Shown here: in pieces, positions 1 through 61,005 of the stretch
Layout: each line of letters starts with the position of its first letter
Numbering within the stretch: the stretch's first letter is position 1
Assembly: GCA_016806645.1 (NCBI GenBank)
Contig: JACSYO010001851.1
Span: forward strand, 121,001-185,000
Direction of reading: 5' to 3'
DNA: 64,000 bases
Origin: Ophiodon elongatus
Taxonomy: Eukaryota > Chordata > Actinopteri > Perciformes > Hexagrammidae
Notes under the pieces: generated by a model
The model's database searches: none
What the model saw: the letters and a program-made list of their open reading frames with translations, nothing else
What the model was told of the DNA's origin: nothing
Program-made: the position numbers and the translations under genes

Positions 1-471
1 AACAGCGGCCTCCTGGGTTTTTGTTCGACCCCCGCCCGCCCTGTGTGGGGTTTCTTTTTGCGGCCTTTTATACTTCCTGGTTCATGATTACGTGGATTAC
101 ATAGGAATTGATTGTTGTGGGTATATCTACTGTACGTATTACAGCGCATTCATTTTCGCCCGCGAATTCATCTGCTGATTATGACGAGTAATGAGGTTAA
201 ATGATGGCGCGATGACATTTTGTACAGACGTGCACCATGACTGGTTGGCGGAGTATTCTAATATTCTATTTTATTTTTTATTTTTATTTTTTCTTTCTGG
301 GCTGCAGCAGGCAGCTTTTTGTGGTGAATAAGCTCTAAATACCTTTTTGTGACTAGCTGGTGAGTTTAGTGGAGCATTCAGCGGCTCGAGAGACAGATAA
401 TCTCCTCAGATGTTGGAGGAGCAAAACAGAGTGAACATCAGACCGACGTCTGACAGAAACACGACTCCGAG

Positions 472-543
<72 letters not shown>
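472..543. repeat. (TGC)24 / CTG trinucleotide repeat in intron 1
   Basis: Twenty-four uninterrupted TGC units on the transcribed-sense strand. The poly-Leu and poly-Ser frames across it are repeat artefacts, not proteins. Confidence 0.97.
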
Positions 544-1678
544 GTGGCAACTGTTTGCTAATAAGTCGGCTCAATAATTCCTGCATTAGTCATATAGATT
601 TAAAAGTTAATAATATTGTTGCGTTAACAGATTTTCCCATGCCGACTCCAAAAGGCCATAAAATCAATTATTTAAGGTTTGAATTGAATCAGGTTCCTCA
701 ATTGATTGTTGGTCTTGTTGATGGAAAAAAAAAAAAAAAAAAAAAAATCAATTAATGAAGAAAAACATTTCTAATGAAAAAAAGAGCAGGCTTTTCCTCG
801 ATGGACGTGGGCTTTTTAAAATATAATCCAATTAGTTTCAAACGTCTTTAAACAACAACAGATATATTTTTTTCATTGTATTTTTTTTTTTTCAATTCTA
901 TATAATCAGGAATTCTGATTCATTTTGTTGCACTTTTTTTTTTTTTTTTTTTTCTTCTTTTCTTTTACTATGTTTATTTTGTATGCACCCTAGATGAAGA
1001 TACCAAGGCAAATTCCTCACATGTGAAGACCTTTGTAACAACAAATGGCCGAAACGTTGTAGTTCTGCACTACAACTTCATTTTGTGGACATAAATTCCA
1101 TGAGAACAAACATTATTATTATCATTATTGTTATTATTATTATTATTACAATACAAGCTTGACGAATCAAATAATTTACGGCGGTTAATTAATCCTTGTC
1201 CCCCCCTAATCCAACTGTAGAATATGTTATGCTTGGCTGCAGAATGAATATTCATAAACGGCGATATTTCTCAACATAAATCCTGACGTCTGTGGTTTAG
1301 ATTTGAGAGGACTGCTGTAAATACTCACATTTTACATTTGCCCCAAGTGGATTTGATTTTGGGGATGCTTTTGTCATCTTCTAGCTCGGCAGTTGGTCCC
1401 ATGTGGCAGAAATGTGTGAAGTAAAAGAGACGGAAGAGGTTTAAAGTGACAATCAGAAAGAGAAAATGGAGTTTTCTTCAGGGTTAATTAGTTCTATCTT
1501 CTCACCGGTAGACGCACCAGACAGATGAGGAAATGGAAAGCGAGGCGGGAGACGAGATGAAGGAGGAGAGGAAAGACGTGTGTTTGTGTGTAGAATGGGG
1601 TGGACATGGGGGGCTCAAAGGAGGACGCAGGGACGAGAGGAGGGCACAGAGGGAAGGTGGCCAGCTGGCCCAGATGTG

Positions 1679-1827
<149 letters not shown>

Positions 1828-2434
1828 TCATACAAAATAGTGATCGATTTCACTCGGTTTATTGCATCAAAGTGTAACACACACACACACACTTCCTCAC
1901 GAGAGCCCTGAGCGCTCTCACTGGTTCCTTCAGTACCAGGAAGTCTCTGGTCTATTGTGGTTCAGTCAAAAGCCCACAGAGGTCAACAGATGACCAGCAA
2001 CAATGGACCTCAGATCAGAGAGGAACAGAGAAGGTCACTGTTGGGAATGAGATCACATTTACTCAGCTGTGTGTGTGTGTGTGTGGGGTGTGGGGTGTGT
2101 GTGGGTGGGTGGTCACAATGCTAATTTCTTGTACCAGGCAGCAACAATCAACCCAGATTAACGGATGAGGACAAACTTTGAAGTGTCAGAGAGAGGAGAA
2201 GGCCTCCAGAAGACAGGAAGGAAATGTACTTAATCATTTGCCAGATTAATCAATCAATAGTTTTGTCTATAATTTGTCAGAAAATAGTGCGAAGTGCCTT
2301 GTAATCACTCCCCAAAAACACATGTATGATAAAGAAATGCATCAAGTTTGAGAAGCGGGGTCAAGTTTCTTTTCTCGTAATCAATCAAAATCAAATCGCT
2401 GTCAATATTCACTTTTTTTTTTTTTTTTTTTATT

Positions 2435-2612
2435 AATTGTCATCTTAGCATAAAAACTGGAAACACCTTTCCATTTGTATTTGTGTACGGATTAAACAGA
2501 AGGAGATAAAAACCTTTTTAATCAGTGAGCTTTAGAGGTGCTAAAATAAGATTATCATCTTAACTCTCGGCAAGAAAAGTAAAACGTGTTTTTCACCCAA
2601 ACATGTTTCTCT
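2435..2612. mobile_element. Degraded copy of the TTAGCTTAGCATA-type TIR element (copy 0)
   Basis: It shares with the copies at 7.1, 39.4 and 48.3 kb the phrases cttagcataaaaactggaaac, gtgagctttagaggtgc and taactctcggcaagaaa. The ends are not clear. This is a non-autonomous DNA-transposon-like repeat typical of teleosts. Confidence 0.55.
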
Positions 2613-3206
2613 ACTCTTCTAAAGTCCAATCACATCGCGATGATTTGATTTCTTGCTACCCAGCCCTGCGGCTAACCCTACACAAAAATGCATACAGGAA
2701 CGTACGAAATGAGATATGGAATGTGGGAATCATAATCCAGAATTTATGAGCTTTAAAAATTTCAGAAAAATGAGTAAATTATATATAATTGCACTTAATA
2801 AATAGTCGTGTGGGATGCACATTCATATAAACTAGAAAAAAAACTAAACAAAGTGCTGCGTACCAGGTCGGCTAGGAGAGGGGAGAGGAAGCGAGCCGTG
2901 TGTGGAGTTCTGCAAATTGTCCCGATGAAGAGACACTCATGTCTCTCATGTCTCATTATCTTTTTCTTCTTTCCCTCTATTCTTAGTCGTCCGGTGGTTT
3001 TCTCTCTGCCTCCCCCCTCATCTCTCTCTCCGCCCCCCCCACCACCCTCTTTGTTTGTTTTTTTTGTTTGTACCATATGTTTGCCTCAGTCGCCTCGCCC
3101 TCCTCGTGTTTTTATTTTTTTCTCCTCCCCCTGGTCTGGGATCAGTGGCATCTAATGCTTTCCACTCTGCCTGATTAAGTCAGCACATGTACCCTCTTTA
3201 CATTAT

Positions 3207-3233
3207 CACACACACACACACACACACACACAC
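3207..3233. repeat. (CA)13 microsatellite
   Basis: Uninterrupted CA dinucleotides in intron 1. Confidence 0.95.
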
Positions 3234-3730
3234 TCTCACACTCGTCCACACACAAGCCTCCCCACAGACCTAATCAGTCCTCCTCTTAGTTTTATCTCTC
3301 GCTCTTCTCTCACACCACTTGCAGACCTAATGAAAAAACATGAGCTCTGTTCAAAAAAAGAAAAAGAAAGAAGGCGAGATGGACAGGCGGTCGGGCGAGC
3401 TAGCCGCAGAAATAAAAGAGATGAATTGGAAACAAAGCCACCAGTCGCTCTTAAAGCCTGTTTCCAGTTCAGCATCTAATCAGCATTGGTGGTAGCGTGC
3501 AGGGATGCGGTAGGGAGGAGGGGAGAGTTGCAGGGAGACGAGGATTAGAGTTGTTCTGCTGCCTGTACCAGCGCGGGGAATGCCTCCCGACGTCGGGTAC
3601 CCGCCATCACGTTATCCCATCATTTACACGCGGAAGCCACAGCCGCGCTTGTCCCTCGTCGGCGTACCCTTGTGATAGCCTCCGAAAAGTTATTCCTCTT
3701 TGTGCGTTTTCAAACATAATCCAGCAACAC

Positions 3731-3995
3731 GTAAATGGATGGACCTGTGCTTGTATCGCGCTTTTTCTAGTCCTCCGACCAATCGAAGGGCTTTAACGCT
3801 ACATGACATCATTCACCCATTCACACACTGATGGGAGGGGCTAAGGTGCCACCTGCCCATCAGGAGTAGCTACCATTCACACACCGTAGGCACAGCTACG
3901 GGAGACATTTGGGGTTAAGTGTCTCGCCCAAGGACACATCGACATGGGCTAGCGGAGCCGGGGATCGAACCGCCGATCCTCTGATTGCGGCCTCT
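3731..3995. mobile_element. Teleost interspersed repeat with tRNA-like T-arm box
   Basis: Contains cattcacccattcacacac, tgatgggaggggctaaggtg, ccacctgcccatcagg, gtctcgcccaaggacac and gggatcgaaccgccgat. I recall this order of phrases as a very common teleost interspersed repeat. GGGATCGAACC is the complement of a tRNA T-arm (GGTTCGATCCC), suggesting a SINE-like origin. Exact family name unknown to me. Confidence 0.6.
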
Positions 3996-4280
3996 TGGCT
4001 GAAAGATCGCTGTTTGTCGGACAAGTATTTAATCTTATTTGAATTGTGGAATGTGAAAAGAAAAACAACCCGGTATTGGAGCAGCTCTCGTGAGGATGAA
4101 CGGTCAGAGCTGTTATTGAAAAGACTCATTCAACATGCTGATGCATTCATAAAGCTGGAACGTTTCCATAAAGCCATGAAATCCTACCGCTCGGTCGTTC
4201 ACACCACTAAATGCAGCTAAATGGATGCATTGTGCTGTAATGCACCTTGTACATGGCACTCATTTGTATTGGATAAATAG

Positions 4281-4282
<2 letters not shown>

Positions 4283-4313
<31 letters not shown>
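4283..4313. repeat. (GT)15 microsatellite
   Basis: Uninterrupted GT dinucleotides in intron 1. Confidence 0.95.
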
Positions 4314-4314
<1 letters not shown>

Positions 4315-5219
4315 CGCTGGACTGTAGATGTCCGCTGTGTTTCCTGACTGCATGTGTGAGCATGTGCTCTGGGGAGATGATGCCCGAGGCGAGTTGAGAG
4401 CGAAGACGGGGCGTTATTGAATGAGCGCTCGTGCACGCGTGCCCTGATTGTGAGGATGAAGCCTTTCCCCGACGGGACTCTCCCCGCTACGGTCCTCCAG
4501 TAGTCTGATGAGAGGCCCGTTTCCGTAGTTACCAGGTGCTCGAGCCGGCAGCTCACAGGGTCCTGCGGTGAGGAACAAAGGATGGGGAGTGGAGAGAGAC
4601 GGGTGGGGAAGTAAAGGCGAAGGAATGAAAGGGGGCGGAGAACGGCGAGGGGGATGAAACAACAACAACAACAACCACCGAGATCCAGTGTGAAGGATCA
4701 ATTTGAGCCGCGTGTGTCCGTATTGATGCTTGAGAGCGCTGTGTGTCACCTGTTGTGAGTGAAGACACTGAATCTTTCTAATAAGCCGGGGGAGCTGAGC
4801 AAGAATCCCTTCAGATCAATCTCAACTAAAGTGGCGAGAACAGGGAGGCGGGGCCAAGCCGGTTAGCGTCCGGCACTCGGCTTGTCGTAAATTAAAATGC
4901 ATCAATAGCTCGATGAGCTCTTGGGACTCAAACGTCTGTATATGTGGGGTTTTCTGAACACGTAAATGGAGAAAAGGTTTGTATATATTTGGCATCTTTC
5001 AGTCACATGCTTCTGCTTTGTGTCTTCCTTATTCTACATATTGGTTCAACTCAAAGCAGCATGATGAGCACTAATACTTTAATGTACTTTAAACTAGTGA
5101 AATATTATCTTTCAGCAGATAATAATACAGAGTAGTAGTTGCCAGGAGGCACTGATGGAAGTTAAAAAATAAATAAATTCAACATAAATAATTATTTATT
5201 TTTGGGTCCATTTTACGAG

Positions 5220-5239
5220 AATTTGTCATTTATTATATA

Positions 5240-5285
<46 letters not shown>

Positions 5286-5335
5286 TATAAATATATAAAT
5301 AAATATATAAATAAATAAATAAATAAAAAAAAAAA
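5220..5335. repeat. AT / AAAT-rich simple repeat
   Basis: (AT)n followed by AAATATAT and AAAT units ending in an A run. Confidence 0.93.
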
Positions 5336-5949
5336 ATCTACATGTTTGGTCAAATGTAAACCTAGCTGTATTTAATGGCTTGTCATACTGCTACAGTATT
5401 TAGGTCTGCACATTGTATATCATCATGTGTTGTGCTTTTTTCCGGGTGTATGTCGGTGTGTCTTCACCTGTGGACAACGAATAGGAGAAGAGAATATAAC
5501 AAACTGCGTGATTTAATTCTGCAACTAAAATATTACTATGATTGCTTTAATCCACTGATTAGGGTTCTCGATTGATCCCGTTGTCTCTAAAATGTCAGCA
5601 AATGTTCCGAGAATCCAAAATGTTGTCTTCAAACCTTTTCGGTGCCGCAAACAATACATTTTTCCGCCTTTAGCTTTTATGAATGAAATGAAATGTTTCA
5701 AAGCCAAATAGATGCTGAGGGCCACGAGGTGGCTCACACAACGCCAACGTAAAAGTTCAGTTAATCTCCGAAGGTCTTCACACTTGTTTACTTGTGTACG
5801 TCGCAGCATAATCGCATCTCAGCGAGCCTTCCTTATCGCTGCCTTTTTTTTTTGTTTTGTCTTTTATGAATCAGGGTTATCAAACTTTTTCTCATTACTG
5901 CTGTTGCGTAACGCTCTTTTTTTCTTTTTTGTTTTTTTCTTTCTACCAG

Positions 5950-54911
<48,962 letters not shown>

Positions 54912-55154
54912 TCCAGTCAGGGGGAAGCAGAGTGCCAAACAAACAAACAAACAAACAAACAAACAGCAGAAGAAAACACACGAGAGGAGCGATCGGATGG
55001 ACGGAGGAATGATTCCATCTGAAACGACTAAGAGACAGACAGACGACGAGATAACCAACCCACACCAAAAATAACAAACCAGTTGGAAAGAGGAGGAGGA
55101 GACCGAGCAGAGGATGGAGGGATGGCATCCCGGCTGGTTGTTGTCTGAAACAAC

Positions 55155-55220
55155 TCCGTGTGTGTGTGCGTGTGCGTGTGCGTGTGCGTGTGTGTGCGTG
55201 TGTGTGTGTGTGTGTGCGTG
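55155..55220. repeat. (GTGTGC)n / GT tract in 3' UTR
   Basis: GT units with regular GC interruptions, just 3' of the left arm of a 15-nt inverted repeat. Confidence 0.94.
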
Positions 55221-55308
55221 TAGCTTCTTTCTGTTACACTGTCTAATTTGTGTTTTAAATCATATCGATGGAGTGATGCTTCAGGAGAGGGAATAAGGAT
55301 GAGAGAGA

Positions 55309-55375
55309 AAGATGGGAGGAGGAGGAGGAGGAGGAGGAAGAGGAGGAGGAAGAGGAGGAAGAGGAAGAGGAGGAA
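55309..55375. repeat. (GGA)n / GGAAGA purine tract
   Basis: GGA triplets merging into AGAGGAGGAA units, 3' UTR. Confidence 0.93.
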
Positions 55376-55516
55376 ATCCTGCCTCTGGTTTTCAGTCAAA
55401 CCCGTCTGAAGTCTCTGCTGCAGAATTAGCTTTATTTCATACTGGTGCTATTTTTGTCCTCTCCGGGTTACCGTCCGCCTGCAACGGCAACTGGGGAACA
55501 CTCGGGAGGGGAGAAG

Positions 55517-55553
55517 TGCGTGTGTGTGTGTGTGTGTGTGTGTGCGTGTGCGT

Positions 55554-55586
<33 letters not shown>

Positions 55587-55587
55587 G
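55517..55587. repeat. (GT)n with GTGTGC core in 3' UTR
   Basis: GT dinucleotides around a central (GTGTGC)n. Ends next to the right arm of a 15-nt inverted repeat. Confidence 0.94.
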
Positions 55588-56153
55588 CAGTTGTTTCAGA
55601 CAATACCTCTACGACCTCCTCTCCATCCTTCGTTCGCTGTCTGTGTTCACAAAACGTACCAATCAGCGAGAGATTCACAGGCAAATCTTCTCGCGTGTGT
55701 TTCCCGTAATTTTCCGCTCTGTTGGGGATACCTTTGTATTTTTCGACCTGTTTTCTTCTGCAGCCTCTCCTGAATGTTATCGGAGGGGGGGTTGGCGGGG
55801 GGGTGGGGAGGGGGGCGGGGCTTGTACAGCAACTTGTTGAACCATTTGTTAATAATAGCATCATGTTGTCATGGGTTTTTAAGCTTACGTCTTTGTTGCC
55901 CTCACTGCGTTGATTTCTTCTTCTTCTAGAGCTGCAGATACACACAGAGATGGGAGGGGGGGGTGAGCGGTGCTCATCCTGAAGGCGTGAAGCCAAATTC
56001 ATCCGCTCATCTTCGAGAAACGTGGTTTCATAGCTCGTGTGAAGCGCTAGTTGGCTGAAATCGCTCTCTGAGCTTCTCTCTCTTTTCTCTGCACTGCGTT
56101 GTTCCCCTGACATGTTTTTAATTCTCTGAATTGTTCCTAATTTAAATCACTAA

Positions 56154-56159
56154 AATAAA
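56154..56159 (+). terminator. picalm: Possible proximal poly(A) signal of picalm
   Basis: AATAAA in cactaAAATAAAAaaatt, about 1.24 kb after the stop codon. The canonical hexamer is present, but the downstream sequence is not clearly GU-rich, so use is uncertain. Confidence 0.35.
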
Positions 56160-59100
56160 AAAATTATGAAAGCGATGAGAAGGCTAGCTGGTGTTCAAAC
56201 TGCCGGCTAGCGAGGACCTTTAAGTGTCCCGAAACGAAATGTGCACGCGCACATGAACGCACCACACGCGCTTTCATCGGGGGGGGGAGGAGGTGGGAGG
56301 GGGGGTGAGGGGGGCAATTATCTCAGCACTTAGCTCAACTGACTTCCAGAGAGCACCTTTCAACGCCCTGAGGAGAACCTCAGCAGACCAGTGACTATGT
56401 TTTATATCCCAGAAATCCAACCAAAACACGGTTTATTTAAAAACTGTGATAACACTATTCAACACAAGGACTGCTTTGGCGTAACATGCTTATTGATGGT
56501 GATTGGCTATAACCAAAATAAGCCCCGCCCCTCCTGAGTGGCCCGTTTTCAGGTGGCGCTCACCGGCGTCGGCGGACAAATCAGTGTTGAATTCAGACGT
56601 TAACGGGCATTAAAACGTTTTTATTAGGTAATAATGAGCGGGACAGAACATGATAAACAAGTGTAATATTATTATTTTAAAATTTTGGTGAAAAGCGTGA
56701 CACCCCAGTTTGAAACTGGACAGACCGGGACGTGTCGTCACCGTGAGTTAGCGGTGTTTTAGTTCGGTCGCTAACGAGACAATAAGTTTAAAAGTGTTCC
56801 TCCTTCAAACCGGAGGCTCCGTCACCGCTAACGAGCGACGATGGCTTCCTTCATTTTGGATTCTCCGTTTCCCGCCAAAAGTCGAGATGGCTCGATTTCT
56901 TTTTAAAAGATTTGAGAAATTCCAGCGTTTGACGGCATTACACATGTATGTTGCCACAGGTTTTGGCTGCCATTGCCCTCAACGGAGGGTCGAAGTACTT
57001 CTCGTCGTCGGCACCTGGTTGACTGTGTGTATCTGTCCCTCTTGTCCTCGTCAGTCCACCAACCAGATTCAGACGTCACAGGCTTCTAAATTAACAGTTT
57101 TGTTCTTTTAAAAAAGAAAAAAAAAAAACTATTCGGGACCCCCCTATTGGCAGATCCACGTAATGTGCCGGTGATTGAAGACAGCAGCACTGAGAGTGAT
57201 TTTAAATGTTACTGAATTGATTTGAATTCACTTTAAATTGCACTGAATCGAAGCCAGTGGCTTTAATAACTTTTGGCTCCGCCCCCTCGCTCCGTGGCTC
57301 CAGACAAAATTTGGGGGGATCAAATTTGAGGTTGTGGGCGATTCCTCAGCCAAAGCGTCCGTCACCATGAGTTTGACTGTTGGTATATGTGTGTGTGTGC
57401 GTAATGCATTTTTTTAGTGTGTGTTCATGTGCGTGCTTACACATTTTATGTGTACCTTTTTTTTTTTTTTTTCTTTTTTCATTGAGGGCTATTTTCTGAG
57501 GGTCGAAATTGTGTCAAATTTCCAGCCAAAATTTGAGCCAGCGAGTTTGACACGAAAAAAAATGTTGCTTTTGTTTTTTTTGTAAGATCGAGAAAAAAAG
57601 AAAAAAAAAAAACAACCACATTTTTGTTGCAAAATGCACATGCAGAACTTTTGCACTGAAGTGACTATCCTGCCGCAAGTAGAGCTGCTGCCGGTGAGAA
57701 AAAAGTTGAGGAGATTCGAAGTTTGTAGAAATCGTTTGAGGGGTTTTACAATAACAAGTTTGTTCTAATCTACCAGCCACCTTTTTGGTAGGCGACTAAA
57801 AAAACAACAACAACAACAACAACAAAAACCCCACCTAGTTTTTCCTGCCGTTCTCACAGCGAACTTGAACCTTTTTGTAGTCCCATCGCCATCACAAGTC
57901 CAGCGTCCACGTCCCAGTGAAAGCTCGTCTCGCGCACATGACATCTCTAGAATCTCGCTTCGCCTCCGTCTAGTCGGTCTTTCTCTAGAATGCTTCTTGA
58001 TCCTGCTTCGTCACTGTTTGCTGTGTGTAGATATGTAAAAAAAAAAAAACAGTTAAAAAAAAACAAAAAAACAATAGTACTAATAACCAGTTTCTGTCTA
58101 GACCGTCTGCTCCCGCCCATCGCTGTTGGATAGATATTGCTCTTAGACGCTTCTTGTCGCGGTCTTGTGTTAGCTTAGCCTCTCCTGCTAGTAGCCTCCT
58201 TTTTATAGAAGACCTCGTCCTCCCCTCTGCCGGTGTCTAGTATCTATAGCTCTATTATCTCTCGGTGTCTCTGTCCTTTAGCTGTAGACGAAACCTTTCC
58301 AGAGGCTCTCGGGGGGCTTTGTGGTTCGCTTTAAATGCGCTCGCTTTTCTTCTCGCCGTTAGCATCGCCGTTAGCATCGCCGTTAGCATTGCGCCAGTGT
58401 CCGGTTAGATGAGGTCCTTGTCTTTTTGTTTTCTCTTTTCTTGTCTTCCCCCCCGTCTCGACAACATCGGCCATCACTTCTTCGCGTTATGATGTCAGCG
58501 GCCTACGAACTTGTCTCTGATTGGACCCGTTTGAACGCAGGCGGCCAATCAGAATGCTCGGATATCCAGGTTTTTTTGTTTTTTTTGTGACAAATGGGAG
58601 GAGTCGAGTAACGTGTTTGTAGTCCAGCCAGATTGGGAAACGTTTGTCTGCTCAACTCGCCACGCGTAAAGTTTATTCAAGAGGAAGGAAATGTAGCAAA
58701 GGGAACAAGAGTTCAGATCCAAACCCCGATGGGAAGAAAACATGTAGGTTTTCTTTTGGTCTTCAAAACACTCTGAGCTTTTTAAAGTTGCTTCCTGGTG
58801 TTTCCCGCGGTCTGTAACTGAAGCGCCATCGACATGAACTCCCATCTGGCTTCCCGACTCGCACGCGTTCCTCGATGTCCGTCTGCGCTCCGACCCCAAC
58901 CTGATCGCTCCCGATGTTTTCTCCTCGTTTCGGCTTCAGGTGCCGAAGCAGAGTGACGTCGGTGCGCTCGTGTTTTTTCTCCTTTTTTTTTTTTTTTTTT
59001 TTTAGGCTAAATCTCCATTTTGTGTTCTTCTTGGTCCAGTATTTTTTGCTTTTCTTTCCGGTTTTTTTTCTAAAAAAAAAAAAAACCTTAAATTTCTCTG

Positions 59101-59215
59101 CATGGAATCCAGTCCTGCCTGTTGCGATGAGATCGTCTTCGTCTGTGCGTCTCGAGTGGTTTCAAAACGGTCAAATGTTCGCGGGACACGAGAGCGAGCG
59201 CGGAGACCCGCGGTG

Positions 59216-59276
59216 AGTCTCCTCGGTGTTTCCTCTCCTCGGTGTTTCCTCTCCTCGGTGTTTCCTCTCCTCGATG
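59216..59276. repeat. 17-bp tandem repeat in 3' UTR
   Basis: Unit tcctctcctcggtgttt, about 3.5 copies, the last ending gatgt. A 12-bp repeat (gttagcatcgcc, 3 copies) lies near 58354-58390. Confidence 0.9.
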
Positions 59277-59927
59277 TAACTGGCAGTAACGATCATTTGT
59301 TTTTACGGTATTTATCCGTGGGAGGGGGCTTTGGCCGAGCATGCAGGCTCTCTTTTTCGGCAGCTCCCTTCCTCCAATTCAGACACTTTCTCACATTTGC
59401 AGCTGGGACTTTCCCCACGACAACCGCCATTTATTTTCTTTGTTTATTTTTATTTTTTTTATCTTTATGTTTGCTACAAACCTGGTCCGTTTGGGATCAG
59501 ACCAAAACCTCGTGGCTGACTTCCTCTCGACTTTTCAAAAAGCTGCTACCGCCTCTCTGCATTGTTGTAGCATGAATCCAGGTGGAGAAGGATGAACGTT
59601 GATGTCATATTAAGAATGTCTGTCCTCTGCGAAGGCCAAGTGTATCCAACACCCAGAGCTCCTCTCTGGCGAAGCCCTTTCGCTCTCTCTTTCTGGGGTC
59701 GCTGAGTGCATGGTTGTATCGTTGTCTCCCCCCCCCACCTCCCCCCAAAAGCAGCATGATATGACCGTGATGGTGATGATGAATACGAATCCTCTCCTCT
59801 AGTTGCCCCCCCCCCCTCCCCCCCACCAATCATTCCCCGTCCACGACCAGGACCGAACCTGACAGATGTTTGTTTTTACGCTGCCGATAAACGAGCCACT
59901 GTAGCAAAAAAAAACAGAGCGCCCAAC

Positions 59928-60066
<139 letters not shown>

Positions 60067-60619
60067 TCTCCCCAAAGATGTCACACTCGCAGCACAGATT
60101 TTGCCCTCGGTTGACGGCGCCATCTGTGGGTCGCTGCGTGTGCGCGCTTCATAAAAACCCACGAGATGAAACGAATGACAAACAAAAGAGAGAGAGGGGG
60201 GGGTTGAGAGAGTGAGAGGGGGGGTGGTGGGGGGGGGGGGTCTGTTTAACAGATAAAAATCCCTTCATTGTGTCCAGTGAGTCGAGTCAAAGATCTCTTG
60301 TGCACGTTCTGTTTTTTCTACATCTGTGTCTTTTGGTAAGAACCCTCGGATTGCTGCCTCACTATCGTGTATATATAAAGAAACGCACCACACTCGCACC
60401 ACACGGAGCTTCGACACATAAACTCTCATAACCTGCAAAACCGCATTATTTTTTATTCATTTATTTTTCTGAACGTGAAAGATGTTATTACAGCCGTATA
60501 TATAACGGTGTGGCTGCTCCTCGGTGGGGACGGGCGGACGACCTCCCATCAGGACCGGCCATGAATTCTCAACGATGCCAAATGTGTTGGGTTTTTTTTG
60601 AGCAGAGTAAATCTTTTGA

Positions 60620-60793
<174 letters not shown>

Positions 60794-60981
60794 CTCCCCG
60801 CTCTCCATCTCTTTGTACATTTTTTTTCTATTTATTTAAAGCAGAAATATATGGATTGTATCAAGCATGGAAAGGCAAACAAAACAAAAAAAATCCCCCC
60901 AAAAAAATCACAGGCTTTTATTTTACAGCAGTATATTTGTTTATTCTAGGGATCTGTTTTCTCTCTCCTTTTTTTGGAAGA

Positions 60982-60987
60982 AATAAA
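60982..60987 (+). terminator. picalm: Distal poly(A) signal of picalm (AATAAA)
   Basis: AATAAA lies in ggaagAATAAAaagtc. A T/G-rich stretch (tgtctgtttttgtct) follows about 30 nt downstream, a good downstream element. It is the last canonical signal before AT-rich intergenic DNA. Confidence 0.65.
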
Positions 60988-61005
60988 AAGTCATTTTCCA
61001 TTCCT

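Noticed and set aside
353..755. Poly-Leu/poly-Ser ORFs over the CTG repeat
   Set aside because: Repeat translation without conserved flanks; intronic position.
3950..4000. Possible tRNA gene from the GGGATCGAACC box
   Set aside because: Only the T-arm-like box is present. No acceptor stem or anticodon arm could be paired, and the context is an interspersed repeat.
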